Shown here: piece by piece, positions 43,164-53,990 of the stretch
Numbering within the stretch: the stretch's first letter is position 1
How the letters are laid out: every line of letters starts with the position of its first letter
Assembly (NCBI GenBank): GCA_963921935.1
Contig: OY998176.1
Location: 90,770,910 to 90,834,909 of the forward strand
DNA from: Galeruca laticollis
Lineage: Eukaryota > Arthropoda > Insecta > Coleoptera > Chrysomelidae
Length of the DNA: 64,000 bases
Reading direction: 5' to 3'
The notes under the pieces: model-generated
Databases searched by the model: none
What the model was told of the DNA's origin: nothing
Seen by the model: only the letters and a program-made list of their open reading frames with translations
Program-made: the position numbers and the translations under genes

Positions 43164-46100
43164 CGTCGGTTAAGAAGTGACACCTCGTAAGTCACAATAA
43201 CCTCATTTTACAGGAGACACAAAAAACGTTTCAAAAAAGAATTAAAAACTATATTGATCTCATTTAATGCGATTCTAAATGTATTAGTTGTTACGCGACA
43301 TTATATTTGATGAATATTATGTATTTGTGATATTTTCATATAAATATTGCAGATACGTGCTCTCACTAGCATTGTTTTTTTGATTTAGTACACATACGGG
43401 GTATCACTAGAAAATTACTAAAATAAAAGTATCGTTGGCATTCACACTTTGTTCAATTACTAATAGAAAAATAAACAATAATTATTAACAAAATCCAAAA
43501 TAATCAAACAAAACCAAATTCTTTGAATTATATTGGAAGCACTGGAAAAAAATCCGCTTCATTCGTGTGGTAGACTATCATAAAATGTATGACAATCTTT
43601 GGGAATAACTTTTTTCAACTCTTGTAGGTGGTCATATTTTTTTTTTCTTTATTTTCAAGGGGGCGGTCTGAAGTTGTTTGAATTGTTTCAAATCAGAAAC
43701 ACTACGTCTGTTTTTGCGATGAGGCAGATCCTTAAATGGTACATTTTTCATCATAGCACAACTTGACTTGGATATTGCCGTCTGGGGTATCATTTTTATG
43801 GCCTAATAGATTCAAACTTCAGGGTTTTTTCTGACCATAGTGTTTAACAAAGTCGAATGAAATTGGCTTAACTTCATAAGGACTGTGGGGAGATGCGCTT
43901 CTAGCTTCGAGTGTTACTTTATGGTAATCACTTGGTAAATAAATATGTTTATTCTTCAGCCTCTTTTCAATGGTTGCGTGAACTGAGTCTGCTTCCATTT
44001 GTGTGTGGCCTTTCTCGAGAAACTTCTGATAAATTGTCACGTTCTTAGCTACACTCAAAAAAAGCAAGGCATTAGACATTATATAATTCTTGTTCTGATA
44101 GCCGCAGCCATCACTCCAAATAATTACTGGTTTTATATTATCAAGTAAAACATCAAGTAAATAATCTACAATACAACTTGCAGACGTGTTCGCAGATAAG
44201 TCGGCGTCTGTTCCAGTAAACCAATAACAACGAGCTTGATGGGTTGCATTATTGTAGACTGTGAAATTATGGCAACTCAGCTTAGTTTTGTAGTACAAAG
44301 CCGAGGCATTTGATAAAGGACACACCTTCACTGCTTGTACATACTGGGTTATCACAATGCATTTGCCACTTGTCCCTTCTGTGGAATCTGCAGCTTTGAG
44401 TTCTATAGCCTTATTTTTTCTCTCAATATGTTTGTCATAAGTGTCCTTATCTGTTGATCCCACTTCATAGCTGATGCAAGTGTCACATCGATAATTTTTT
44501 GGAGCTTGAAATGAGATGTTTTTGTTGTCAACTATCTTATCGAATGTGAAGCGACACACGGGACGTATCTATTCTCCTTTGTCGTGACAAAGCCTTTTGT
44601 GTTCTTTATATACGTCCGAGATGTTATTCCCATAAATTGGTTCAATGTATAACTTATTTGTTGACGCTCTACAATAATGCGATGGCAGCTTCGGCATCGC
44701 ATATAAGAATTCATTGAAGATTATTTCTGCTGCAGCAGTACTTGGAGGTGCAATGGAAAGTTTTCGGTTGCTACGAAGGGTGCTTGAAGATGGATGCATC
44801 CTAAAACAAATTTATCCAGGGATGGGGTTGATCCAGTGATGTACGCCCCACTCTTTGAGGCCAAATGTTGACAGAAAAAATTGTTTGCACACTGTTAGAA
44901 TTTCAAAATTTTTATTCCTCATAGAATAAATGGGAGATGCTTTTCTTCGCGAAATTTCATTGGGAGTTTTGTTTGTTGTTTTTGTAGGTGCCTTTGTAAC
45001 CAAAGAAGAAATGTATACTTTCCTTTGGTCCCAAGTCATCTTGGACCAAAACATGTAAAATAGGAGTTTTCTCTCAGCTTCACTCATTTTATTGCAATCT
45101 CTTCTTTTTGATTTTTTGCATAGCTCAGAAGTACAACGTGGTCCCATTTCTTGTGGTTTTCGATAACCACCTCTTTTTGCTTTCTCCCCTTTATTTCTTT
45201 TCCAGCCTACGTAAGCCTTGCCTTGTTCTCTCAATTTCTTATTCTTCATATCATGCCAACTTTCAGAACATTTTATTTTACGACGTTTTTTGGTAGCTGG
45301 TACATTTCTATCTCTGACTTCGTTGTCTTCTCTTTTTGACATTTGATAGACATCTCTTACCCGTTGAGTCAAATCTTCCATCGCAGAATCTGAAGAGGCA
45401 TAGCTCTTTACGTCAACCCAGTCAAAATCATTGCCATTTGCCTTTTTCTTCACTAGAGCTTATTACCAAATCGTTTTTTTACTCGGTCCCAACTGTATTA
45501 CTTTCATGTTCTACATACAATTATTCCGTTTTGGACGTTTCCTGTTTGATATTCAGTGGTGTTATTAATAGTCATGTCATGCTACAGTGCTGAAATGAAA
45601 TGTACATTTAGTGAAAATATTTCATGCCACCATAAGATAACCTTTACCTTCCAGTGGCTGTAGCACATTTTCATCTGTGAAAAACCATTCAGCAGCCTCC
45701 AGGACATCTTCTGACAAAACTATATCATTAGTTAAACCAGTTTCAGACTCTTCTATATTATCTTTTTCTTAGTTCTCTCTGCAGAGCAAAACTATTTTTT
45801 ACCACGACTTTCCATTGTAATACTGAAGATACGTGTCATTTCAGAAGAGATGCAGCCGCTAATGGAAGTGATAACTCGTATCTTCGTCATTATTTTCGTA
45901 GTTCACGGCATATCTTTTTACTAAATTATAACAACAAATATCAGTATCTCAAATTATTGTCGGATTCATACTGTAAATATCATATCATGCATTGTCCTTC
46001 AATACATCTTTGTTCTTTTGAAAATAATAGGAATTGCACATGATACTTACCTATTAGCTGTTCACTACCACCTGACACACGACTGACACGAGAACTAACC

Positions 46101-46298
46101 TACATACGAGTTGTCACTTCAGTTTAATGCACTAACTTTCTACGAGGTAACACTACTCACTCTTTTTCGCCATCAAAACTGTTCTAATAGATAAGTGGAA
46201 TCACCAGAAATATGCGTCTTGTGTTTCTGAGAAATTTGGTACCGATAACTAAATTTGAACAATTTTGTTAATTCCGAGGTGTCACTTCTTAACCGACG
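43164..46298 (-). mobile_element. Complete Sola-like DNA transposon
   Basis: A 24-bp perfect terminal inverted repeat starts CGTCGGTTAAGAAGTGACAC at 43164 and has its complement ending at 46298. The 4-bp sequence ATAG flanks both ends (43160-43163 and 46299-46302). One transposase-like pseudogene is on the minus strand. A 4-bp duplication fits the Sola superfamily; the assignment is by this and by recollection of the protein, not by alignment. Confidence 0.7.
43819..45453 (-). pseudogene. Sola-like transposase (two in-frame stops)
   Basis: One frame of about 544 codons contains only two stops, TAA at 44812-44814 and TAG near 44578. The N-terminal third is basic with RKIKCSESWHDMKNKKLREQ and a cysteine pair in GPRCTSELCKKSKRRDC. 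Next are CKQFFLSTFGL, AMPKLPSHYCRASTNKLYIE, and the zinc-like RCDTCISYEVGSTDKDTYDKH. The catalytic region shows KPVIIWSDGCGYQNKN (acidic D) and KFLEKGHTQMEADSVHATIE (H and E). The block before SANTSASCIVDYLL, where I expect the first acidic residue, reads CYWFTGTDAD. An upstream acidic exon (45790-45648, SEDVLEAAEWFF) ends at a GTAAAG donor and may belong to it. Confidence 0.65.
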
Positions 46299-46302
46299 AT
46301 AG

Positions 46303-46569
46303 GTTATGGTACCAATTTCGTAAATATTATGAACAAACTTCACGTAGCCCATAAGACCGTAAGTGGTTGAAGATGGGTTTAGCTCAGTGATTCACAAAAA
46401 TAAAAAAATAGCATCGTATTACAGATACAGTACATTTGTACATACATATAAAAACATAAATGGGTGAAAACGCTCTCTTTGAAAACTGGAAATTAAAATC
46501 AAGATTAAGACTTAAATTTGACCACAAACGAGTACTACTTATATTTGTATAATTTAGACAATTAATTTT
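46303..46569. other. Non-coding spacer with LINE 3' tail
   Basis: Between the Sola-like element and the last codons of the jockey LINE. No other feature. Confidence 0.4.
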
Positions 46570-47580
46570 TTATATCTATCTATTAATTTATGAACCGCTT
46601 CCTGCTCTAAACCTTTAACAAAAAATTTAATTCTATTTCTCATCATCTCTTCTGAATTCAATGTAGTGAAATATGTTTTATATATATTAGGTAGACAGTT
46701 AAACACCCTATCGGCAAGGTTGCCCTATGGTCTCCTTACTTGTTTCAATGAAAACACCACTGTTTTCTCGATGTCGCGTTTGATATTGATGGCTTGGCCA
46801 CTTCAATATATTTTTATTTTTGTAAATGTATAATATAATTGAATACATGTGTATTTTTCTGGGGTCCATCACGTGGCTAACTTAGTAAAGAGTTTTAGAA
46901 GGTTAAGTGCGAGGTTTATTATACATCATTTTCAAAATTCTTTTTTGTAACACAAAATTTTTGTTTAATTAGGTTTGGTGTTCACACCCCATCCAAGTAT
47001 TCCATATCTTATACGCGATTCAACAAGAGCATAGTAGATTATTCTTAGGTAATGCACATCTAGAATGGCATTTAGGTACCTAAATTTGGAAAGGAGATAT
47101 CGTGAGTTATTTGCTATACTATCTATATGATTGTTCCATTTTAAATGAGAGTCCACTGTGATTCCAAGATATTTTATTTTGTTCGCTAGCTTTATCCATG
47201 CCTGGGAATTAGTAATTTTTATTTCGGTATACGATGGTGAGTAACTCTTATAGCTAGTAAAGGGAACAAAAAAAGCCTTTTGTAATTTACTGTTAAAAGT
47301 TTATAATTAAACCATTCTATAATATTTTGTAAATCCGCTTCTACTTTCAACTTTAGATTCTCCCAAATCTCCCCATGATATATTATTGCGGTATCGTCTG
47401 CAGAGCTGATTACTTGTCCCTCTTTATCCATTTCTAGTAAATCGTTAATATAAATATCAAACAGAATGGGACCCAACACCCTTCCTTGTGGAACACCATA
47501 CTTAATGGTTCTGGGTTCACTAGTCACGTTATTAACTCGTGCCATTTGTTCCTATTCATTGTCAAAAAGCCATAAATAGT
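46570..47580 (-). pseudogene. jockey-type LINE ORF2, C-terminal part of reverse transcriptase
   Basis: From high to low: MARVNNVTSEPRTIKYGVPQ then GRVLGPILFDIYINDLL, SSADDTAIIYHGE (the catalytic A-D-D with Ser before it), and MDSHLKWNNHIDSIANNSRY. Next come LRIIYYALVESRIRYGILGWG, RDIEKTVVFS near 46780, RRPYGNLADRVFNCLPNIYK near 46700, and an end KFFVKGLEQEAVHKLIDRYK near 46590. This is the second half of a jockey-superfamily reverse transcriptase. The middle of the domain lies neither here nor after the insertions at 47.6-49.3 kb. Several stops are present. Confidence 0.75.
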
Positions 47581-47985
47581 CTTGGTATCTTCTTCTTCTG
47601 GTGCCATACGCTAAGTGTTCCTTCCTTGGCTTTTTTAAATACGGTGGCGGCAACCAGTTCTGATTATTACACAGCCATCAGTGTGGTTTCCGTTCTGGTC
47701 CTCCTTTTCCATTAGTATAGTTTTTGGTAGGTTGTACCTAGGACCTCGGAGAATATATCCTAGGTAGGATATTTTTCGATGTCTAGCAGTTGTCGTTCGG
47801 TGTTTGCTCTCTGTAAGACTTGTTAGTTGGTTAAAATTCTATCCAGGGAATCTTAAGTAGTCTTCTCAGGATACACATTTCGAAAGCCTCTATCCTATGA
47901 AGGAATTTGACCTTTAGTGACCAGGTGTCTACTCCATATATACCATATGTAATACTTCACCACACGAAGGCTGAGCCCTAGTGGT
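47581..47985 (-). pseudogene. RTE-like LINE 3' end, copy 1
   Basis: Minus-strand reading gives GVDTWSLKVKFLHRIEAFEM, CILRRLLKIPWI and, in other frames, GPERKPH. These are the C-terminal signature of RTE-type endonuclease-reverse transcriptases. It ends in GAAGAAGAAG, a microsatellite tail as usual for RTE. It is inserted into the reverse transcriptase of the jockey LINE and is heavily decayed. Confidence 0.6.
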
Positions 47986-48307
47986 TCCTCTTTTCGCAAA
48001 AAGTTGGTGATTTTATACACCCCGAGTCATATATAAACTTGAAGTACTGGTCGAGCACCAAACTTTAGGCAGTATGCCGTCAATTTCCGCGGTACAGGTG
48101 AGTTGATATGTCGTAAAAAAGGGGGCACCTTTTGATTAGATTATACATGACGGCACTATTTTCGTTGAAGAGACAATGAAAAAATAATGCTTTGAAACCC
48201 AGTGCAGTCAGAATATACCGGTACCGGAAGTGAGATTTTTTTTTGAAATCCCCCCCAGTTAATCGAATACTTGACGGCGTTGATTCAGTTAACTATGCCT
48301 TTCCTTC

Positions 48308-48905
48308 TTCTTCTTCTTGTGCCTTGTGCTTCTCGCACGTTGGCGGTCCTTTGTACTTCGTTCATGTCAAATGTAAGATGCCATTTTCTGCCTTTCGGAA
48401 GATTGTGGCTGCATCTCTAGTTCCGAACCAGTCCCTTATGTTTCGCAGCCATGAATGTGGTTTTCTTCCCGGGCCTCTTCTACCTTCTATTTTTCCTTTC
48501 AAAATCAACCTAGGTATTGAGTATCTGGCGCCTCTAAGTATGTGTCCAAGATAGGATATCTTTCTCTTCTTCACGATTTGCAGAAGTTCTCTATGCATAC
48601 CGGCCATTTCAAGCACCTCTTCATTAGTTTTATGTGGAGTCCATGGAATGCGTAGGAGTTTACGAATTGTCCACATTTCAGATGCCTCTATCCGATTCAG
48701 AGTTTTGATTTTTAGAGACCATGTTTCTGCCCCATAGAGCAAGATAGGCCAGACGTAGCATTTAACTACTCGAATCCGAAGTGCCAGGGGCAATGTTCGG
48801 ACAAGAAAGAAGTTCTTAAGTTTATGAAATGTGTCTTTTGCACATCCGATTCGTATTTTCACTTCCTCGTCGCAATCCCATTTCTGGTTGATGTTGTCCT
48901 TTCCT
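48308..48905 (-). pseudogene. RTE-like LINE 3' end, copy 2 (166-codon open frame)
   Basis: An uninterrupted frame 48862-48362 reads VVKCYVWPILLYGAETWSLK, ASEMWTIRKLLRIPWT, VKKRKISYLGHILRGARY and LILKGKIEGRRGPGRKPHSW then LRNIRDWF. This is the conserved C-terminus of RTE-type LINE proteins (LLYG.ETW.LK, MW..R..L.IPWT, YLGH..R, GK.EG.R..GR). The tail ends in GAAGAAGAAGAAGG. The rest of the protein is missing, as expected for a 5'-truncated insertion. Confidence 0.75.
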
Positions 48906-48906
48906 T

Positions 48907-49116
48907 AAAAAACCATAATACATCTATGCCGTCAGAAAAGGGCGGTACATATGGTCATAAATCGCGAATCGAAACCAGATTTTTACCCCTTGAAGGAGTG
49001 GTCATTTAACACAATCTAAAATATAGCTGATTCAATGATATATCCTTCAAATATAACATATTTTATGACCCTTGTACCCCCCTTTTCTGACGGTATAGAT
49101 ATATCATAGTTTTTCA
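48907..49116. repeat. Hairpin-forming inverted repeat (possible nested MITE)
   Basis: CATAATACATCTATGCCGTC plus AGAAAAGGGCGGTAC at the left pairs with GTACCCCCCTTTTCTGACGG plus TATAGATATATCATAG at the right, arms of about 50 bp around a ~105-bp centre. Confidence 0.65.
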
Positions 49117-49319
49117 AGAAAAGGCAAAGTTAACTGAATTAACGCCGTCCAGTATTCTATTTCTAACTTCCGGTACCGGTATTTTTTGACGACGCTGGGT
49201 TTTGAAGCATTCTTTTTTCATTGCCTCTCTAACGAAAATAGTGCCGTCATGTATATATGACTCGTGGTGTATAAAATCACCCCCTGAAAATTTGTTTGGG
49301 CATGTGGTCTAGTATTATA

Positions 49320-50037
49320 AGGTCGGTGTAAGGTAAGGAACAGCATCGATTATTTGAGGTGATTGATATGTGATTTCAAATGTTTTTAGAAAGGTCCATA
49401 ATTCTTTCTTATGAATAGATTTCTAGAACTATTTAAATTTTCAAGTGCCTCGTCCCTGTAGAGAAGATTTCTATTTTGGTTTCATGCACTTGTCCGATAA
49501 TTACAGATTGTGGGAGAAAGTTTTTGTTAATTTGTTTTCGTGATATATACTGCTCACCAAATCGCAACAGTACACATTTACATCAATTTCATTGTTAACT
49601 TAACATCGGCAGGATCATGTTGAAAAATGTTGATTAGATGTTCAGTAAACACAACGGACTTTTCTTTATTACTTCTTGCCCAAGGTAAATCTACTACCTA
49701 CGCGTATTAGAAGATTCTGTTGCTTACCTCTATTCAGTTTTCAACTATCTTCCGTAGCAAGTACTCCGTAGTATCCGTTGCAGTGAGATAATTAGGTTAT
49801 GATACTGGAGTCCTTGTGACTGTTACTTTTAGTTGTATTAGAATTCGATTCAATATCATTTTATTTCCTCTGGTGCGTATTACTTTCCAATTTTGCGCAA
49901 TATAGGTTTTTCTTCAACTTTTTCTTTGATTAGGTTAGGTAATTCTAGTATTTCCGTAAATCAATTATAAGCTGGGGTTTAATTCCAGATCGAACCTCAA
50001 TAGTTCGATTGAAGAATTCAGTAACTTCATCAATGTC
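49320..50037 (-). pseudogene. jockey-type LINE ORF2, linker between endonuclease and RT
   Basis: Minus-strand translation shows DIDEVTEFFNRTIEV, LTATDTTEYLL and WARSNKEKSVVFTEHLINIF then QHDPADV. These match the linker of jockey ORF2 (the W-A-R-S-D/N-x-E-K ... AEHL ... VF block). It joins in sense with the endonuclease part at 53485-53990 once the BEL/Pao element between them is ignored. Confidence 0.7.
50033..50037. repeat. BEL/Pao target-site duplication, left (ATGTC)
   Basis: ATGTC precedes the left LTR and recurs at 53485-53489; 5 bp is typical of BEL/Pao. Confidence 0.85.
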
Positions 50038-50249
50038 TGTTGGAAGACACCTTGTATTAATTTAGGTTTTGTTTCTGATCTTGAATTTGACAGTTTAATT
50101 TTAATTCGTATATATTTGATGTCACATTACTTTCTCATAATAAAGTTACTAATTTGAAGTAGTTTTAGCTCCCCATAAATTAAAACGTTATATCCATAAC
50201 AGTTTAAGTAGTGGACTCTAGAGAAACTGAACTAATAGCAGTTCTAACA
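50038..50249 (+). repeat. BEL/Pao 5' LTR
   Basis: 212 bp, TGTTGG...CTAACA, with an ATAATAAAGTTAC polyadenylation-like block. Confidence 0.9.
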
Positions 50250-50252
50250 TTT

Positions 50253-50265
50253 TGGCGACCGAGAC
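50253..50265 (+). promoter_or_regulatory. BEL/Pao primer-binding site
   Basis: TGGCGACCGAGAC, a few bases after the LTR; differs by one base from the tRNA-Arg-derived site I recall for BEL elements. Confidence 0.7.
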
Positions 50266-50439
50266 ACGAAACTTTTATTGCAAGTATGGAAAAAACCAAG
50301 AAAATCATAGCTTTACAATGAATATTTTTCACAAGAATATGTGATTAGTTGAAAGAAGCTTTGTCCAAAAATAAGTACAACTTCATAAAAAATACATAAT
50401 AGTATCAAAGTTTTGGACGAATGAATACAACAAATAGCC

Positions 50440-51710
50440 GAACTGAATCAACTTATGTTATATTTGATGTTAGATTCATATGTTAATGAAGCTGATATGA
50501 ATGTAGAAGTGGAACTGATGGATGCAATGAGTTCTGAATACCACAAAATCAAATGTCCCTTTGATACATTGGTTAATCAAAGACATAAAACTAAGAAATC
50601 ACAAACCAAAAGCGAAATAAAGATTCCTAAACTTGAATTCATACAATTTGGAGTTGACATAAAAGGTTGGCTCAATGTTTGGAATCAGTTTAGTAGAATT
50701 GATTAAGATTCTGATAATGAAGAAGAAGATGAACTACAGTATCTTATCCAAGCCACCGCTCCGGTTACTAGAGCAAGACAAATAGTTGAAAATTACCCTG
50801 CAACTGGATGTAACTACGTAAAAGCAGTTCATAGCTTAAAAGAAAGGTTTGGAAGTCAAGATTTGTTAATAGAGGTATATGTAAGAGAGCTTCTTAAGTT
50901 GGTTTTAACAAATCTCAATGCCAAGAATAAACTGTCAACATTTTTTGACAAAATTTAATTACAATTAAGAGCCATTGAGAGTTTGGGTGTGAAACCCGAT
51001 ACATGTGCGGCGATGTTGTATCCTTTAGTAGAGTCTTTTATAGGGGAGGAATTGATACGAGCTTGGCATCGTAGTCAATTGTACTCATCATAGTCCAGTT
51101 TGAACAAACGTCTTGATAGTCTCAAGAAGTCATGAATGAAGACAGAAATAATCCTGCTATGTCCAGTTTTAAAGACAAGCGAAAACCTGAAGATAGAACT
51201 GTAGCTAGCAGATCATCTGTTCCTACCGCATCTGAACTGTATACTAAAGTTGTCCCACGATGTGTATTTTGTAAAAATTCACTCTTGTGACCAATGTAAG
51301 GAGGCACTGAAACTGAGTTTCACAGAGAGAAGACAAAATTGTTGTCATTTCTGAACAAAATTTGGTGATATTGCTCGAAGCTGTCGTTTTAGAGGAAAAT
51401 GTTCTGCTTATCAAGGAAACATTGTTCTATTATATGTCCTAAAAACGATATCCAGACTTCAAAATCCCTAGCATCAAATAAGAAAGAGGAAACCTCAAGA
51501 GCAGAAGAACAAAATCTGACTAACCACACCCATCCAGAGGTTTATCTACAAACAATAGTTGTAGAATTGAAGGGAAAAAACGAATCACGGCGAGTAAGAC
51601 TTCTAGTTGACACTGGTTCTAATAAGTCGTATATCACAAAAAAATTGGTTGAAGAAGTAGGCTGCACACCAATTCGCGAAGAGCAACTAATTCATTCGCC
51701 CTTTGGATGA
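50440..51710 (+). pseudogene. BEL/Pao gag and protease
   Basis: Gag shows KIPKLEFIQFGVDIKGWLNV then WNQFSRI (LP.L....F.G....W..FW..F-like), GCNYVKAVHSLKERFGSQDL, LLKLVLTNLN and ESLGVKPDTCAAMLYPLVES. A knuckle region follows with CVFCKNS and, in other frames, FGDIARSCRFRGKC and HCSIICPKN. The protease has RVRLLVDTGSNKSYI with the catalytic D-T-G. Stops occur at about 50704, 50956 and 51091, plus frameshifts, so it is not translatable as one protein. Confidence 0.8.
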
Positions 51711-51934
51711 ACCCAAACTGAAACAGTCATTCATACCTGCTACAAAATTTGTCTTTATAGTATAACTGAAAATTACTGTTGCAATTTTGAAGTATTGGAC
51801 CAACCATTGATATTTGCAACTACGTCAGGTCTAATTAATCATTCGTTATATACAAGAAGAAAGTTTTGAGTCAGATCAAGATCCTAAACTTTTATCCCTG
51901 TGTCCTTATACTGAAGACGAATGATCAATCAGGG

Positions 51935-53201
51935 TGCGAACCAGAATTGAAAACAGAGCTAATGCAGAGAGTTTTCGTATGCCGTATATTTGGCGTCGAC
52001 TCATGAAGTTGTAAAACGTTTTTGAAGAACACATTAGAAATAATCATGTTGGAGTTCAAGGTTTCATGAGTATCCCTAGAGGAAATTACTGAATTCTTCA
52101 ATGTAGACGCACTATTAAATCAGTAATAAGTAGATGTATCACTTGCAAGAGATTCAAAGGAAAACTGATTGAAACTTCCGCCATATGTCTCCCAGAAAAC
52201 AGAGTTCGTGATGCTGTAGTGTTCGAGATTGTAGGCATAGATTTAGCAGGACCTTTGTATCTCAATTCAAATGAAAAGATTTGGACCGTACTGTATACTG
52301 GTGCTATCTACCTAGCTGTGTACTTTGAACTAACGTCATCCTTGTCCAGAAATGCGTTTATTTAAACACTAAGGAGATTTATTGCCCGTAGAGGTCGACC
52401 TTCAACGATATATAGGTACAGAAGGCGGAACAAATTTCTTTGGATGGGCAAACGCTTTCATAGACTTGAATTGGTTAGAAGTGTCACAAAAATGAACAAC
52501 AGTTCACCAAATAGACTGAAAAATGAATCCTCCAACAGCTGCTTGGTGTGGAGGCTGGTGGGAGCGCCTTATACGGCTGATGAAAGAATTGTTAAGAGAA
52601 ACTCTTGAAAAAACGAGCCTTGATTTGGAAGAATTACACAGTGTTTTCTGTGATTGTGAAGCCGTATTGAACTCCCGTCCACTTACATAATTGTCTGGTC
52701 TGTTGTACTGGTCTCACACCTGCATTGTTCCTACGAGATATTAAAGAAGTTGGAGTGACTGATCTTGATTTGGTTGAAGCCAAAGATCTAAGTAGGTGTT
52801 TCAAGTATCGTTTGAAATTCAGAAAAGATTTGAGCAATAGATTCAAGTCTGAACACTCTTTTTTCAAATAAAACTTCTGATGAGATGGTCAAACTCTGAG
52901 ACATTCTTTTGATCTCAGATTTCAATGGAGAGTCGAATGGCTTATGGGCCGTGTGATTGATAATATACCTGGATGTGATGGGATAGTCAGATTGGTTAAG
53001 CTGAAAACTGGCATAGGTGAGCTACTGAGGCCAGTACAACGAACTACTTTATTGGAAATGAAGAATTCGAAAGATTTGCTCAAACCTACAGTGTCAAAAA
53101 GGGCTAAAAATATTCGAGCAGAAAATAAAGACGACAAGTTGTCAAAGAAATCAACAATTATAGAGAGCACGTGTATACAACAAAATCTAGAAGACATATA
53201 A
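51935..53201 (+). pseudogene. BEL/Pao integrase
   Basis: It shows RCITCKRFKGK (zinc-binding end) and EIVGIDLAGPLYLN with the first catalytic D. TVLYTGAIYLAVYFELTS and LRRFIARRGRPSTIY follow, but the second D is lost where the text becomes YRYRRRNKF. WWERLIRLMKELLRET carries the E, then LHSVFCDCEAVLNSRPLT, TDLDLVEAKDLSRCFKYRLK and the C-terminal MGRVIDNIPGCDGIVRLVKL. The reverse transcriptase that should precede it is missing. Several stops and frameshifts. Confidence 0.8.
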
Positions 53202-53256
53202 TAGTTCCTGAGAGATATGGATTTTGATTGGGTGAAGATGACACAAGGTGGGAGTG

Positions 53257-53484
53257 TGTTGGAAGACACCTTGTATTATTTTTAGGTTTTGTCTCTGATC
53301 TTGACTTTGACAGTTGATGACAATACAATTCAATTTTAATTGGAATATATTTGATGACACATTACTTTTATATAATAAAGTTACTAATTTGAAGTAGTTT
53401 TGGTTCCCTATTCATTAAAACGGTATATCCATATCAGTTATATTAGTGGACTCTTGAGAAACTGAACTAATAGCAGTTTTAACA
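53257..53484 (+). repeat. BEL/Pao 3' LTR
   Basis: 228 bp, matches 50038-50249 with small indels (an extra ~14 bp after GACAGTT). A GGTGGGAG purine-rich tract precedes it. Confidence 0.9.
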
Positions 53485-53990
53485 ATGTCCGTACTTGTTT
53501 TAAGTGGTACTGAAATGTTTAGGTCGTCTTGTAATATCATTTTGAGGTTATCTTAGTTTGTATGTTTGCTACGTAACCTTGGATCTAACGGGATTAGTAG
53601 TATTTCTGTACACAGCATTATTATAACAGGAGAATGATCTGGGGAGAGGTTAAAAAAGGAAGCTGCTTCTGCATTTGCTGATGGAACACCCTTAGTTACT
53701 ACAAAATCACTAAATTTATTTCTGTCTGTAGGCCAATAGTTATTTAGTATGACTTTCTGGAAATGTCTACCTTTAGGTGTGATAAGCTTATATCCTCATG
53801 CAGTATGCTTAGCATTATAATTTCCTGCTTGCATAGTGTGTTGTGAAATTGTAAGTATAGATCGCTGCTAATTGAATGCCGAGTGGGCAGTGTATAGAAC
53901 GTACAGTTAAGGGACCAGTCCAGTCTTCTACAACTAGAATTTTATGAGACATTCTCAGCGCTTTAGTAATTTAAAATACAGAATTCAAAA
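53485..53990 (-). pseudogene. jockey-type LINE ORF2, endonuclease part
   Basis: From high to low: VEDWTGPLTV near 53930, PTDRNKFSDFVVTKGVP near 53720, and FNLSPDHSPVIIML near 53640 with the conserved S-D-H region, then DPRLRSKHTN. These are motifs of the AP-type endonuclease of jockey elements. The 5' end of the LINE lies near 54000 or is truncated there. Confidence 0.7.

Larger units (their letters stand above)
48003..49303. mobile_element. Inverted-repeat element carrying an RTE 3' end
   Basis: The left arm starts near GGTGATTTTATACACC and continues through ATGACGGCACTATTTTCGTT and ATACCGGTACCGGAAGT. The right arm (49120-49300) holds the complement of each block in mirror order, ending GGTGTATAAAATCACC. 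The left arm has an extra ~90 bp. Between the arms sit an RTE fragment (48308-48905) and a smaller hairpin (48907-49116). No transposase is encoded, so this is non-autonomous. The target duplication is unclear. Confidence 0.6.
50038..53484 (+). mobile_element. BEL/Pao LTR retrotransposon, internally deleted (no RT)
   Basis: Short LTRs (TGTTGGAAGAC...TAACA), a 5-bp duplication, a primer-binding site TGGCGACCGAGAC just inside (close to the tRNA-Arg-type site usual in BEL), then gag, protease and integrase. The sequence passes from the protease directly into the integrase within about 100 bp. The element sits inside the minus-strand jockey LINE. The LTRs differ by several indels, so it is old. 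Confidence 0.9.
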
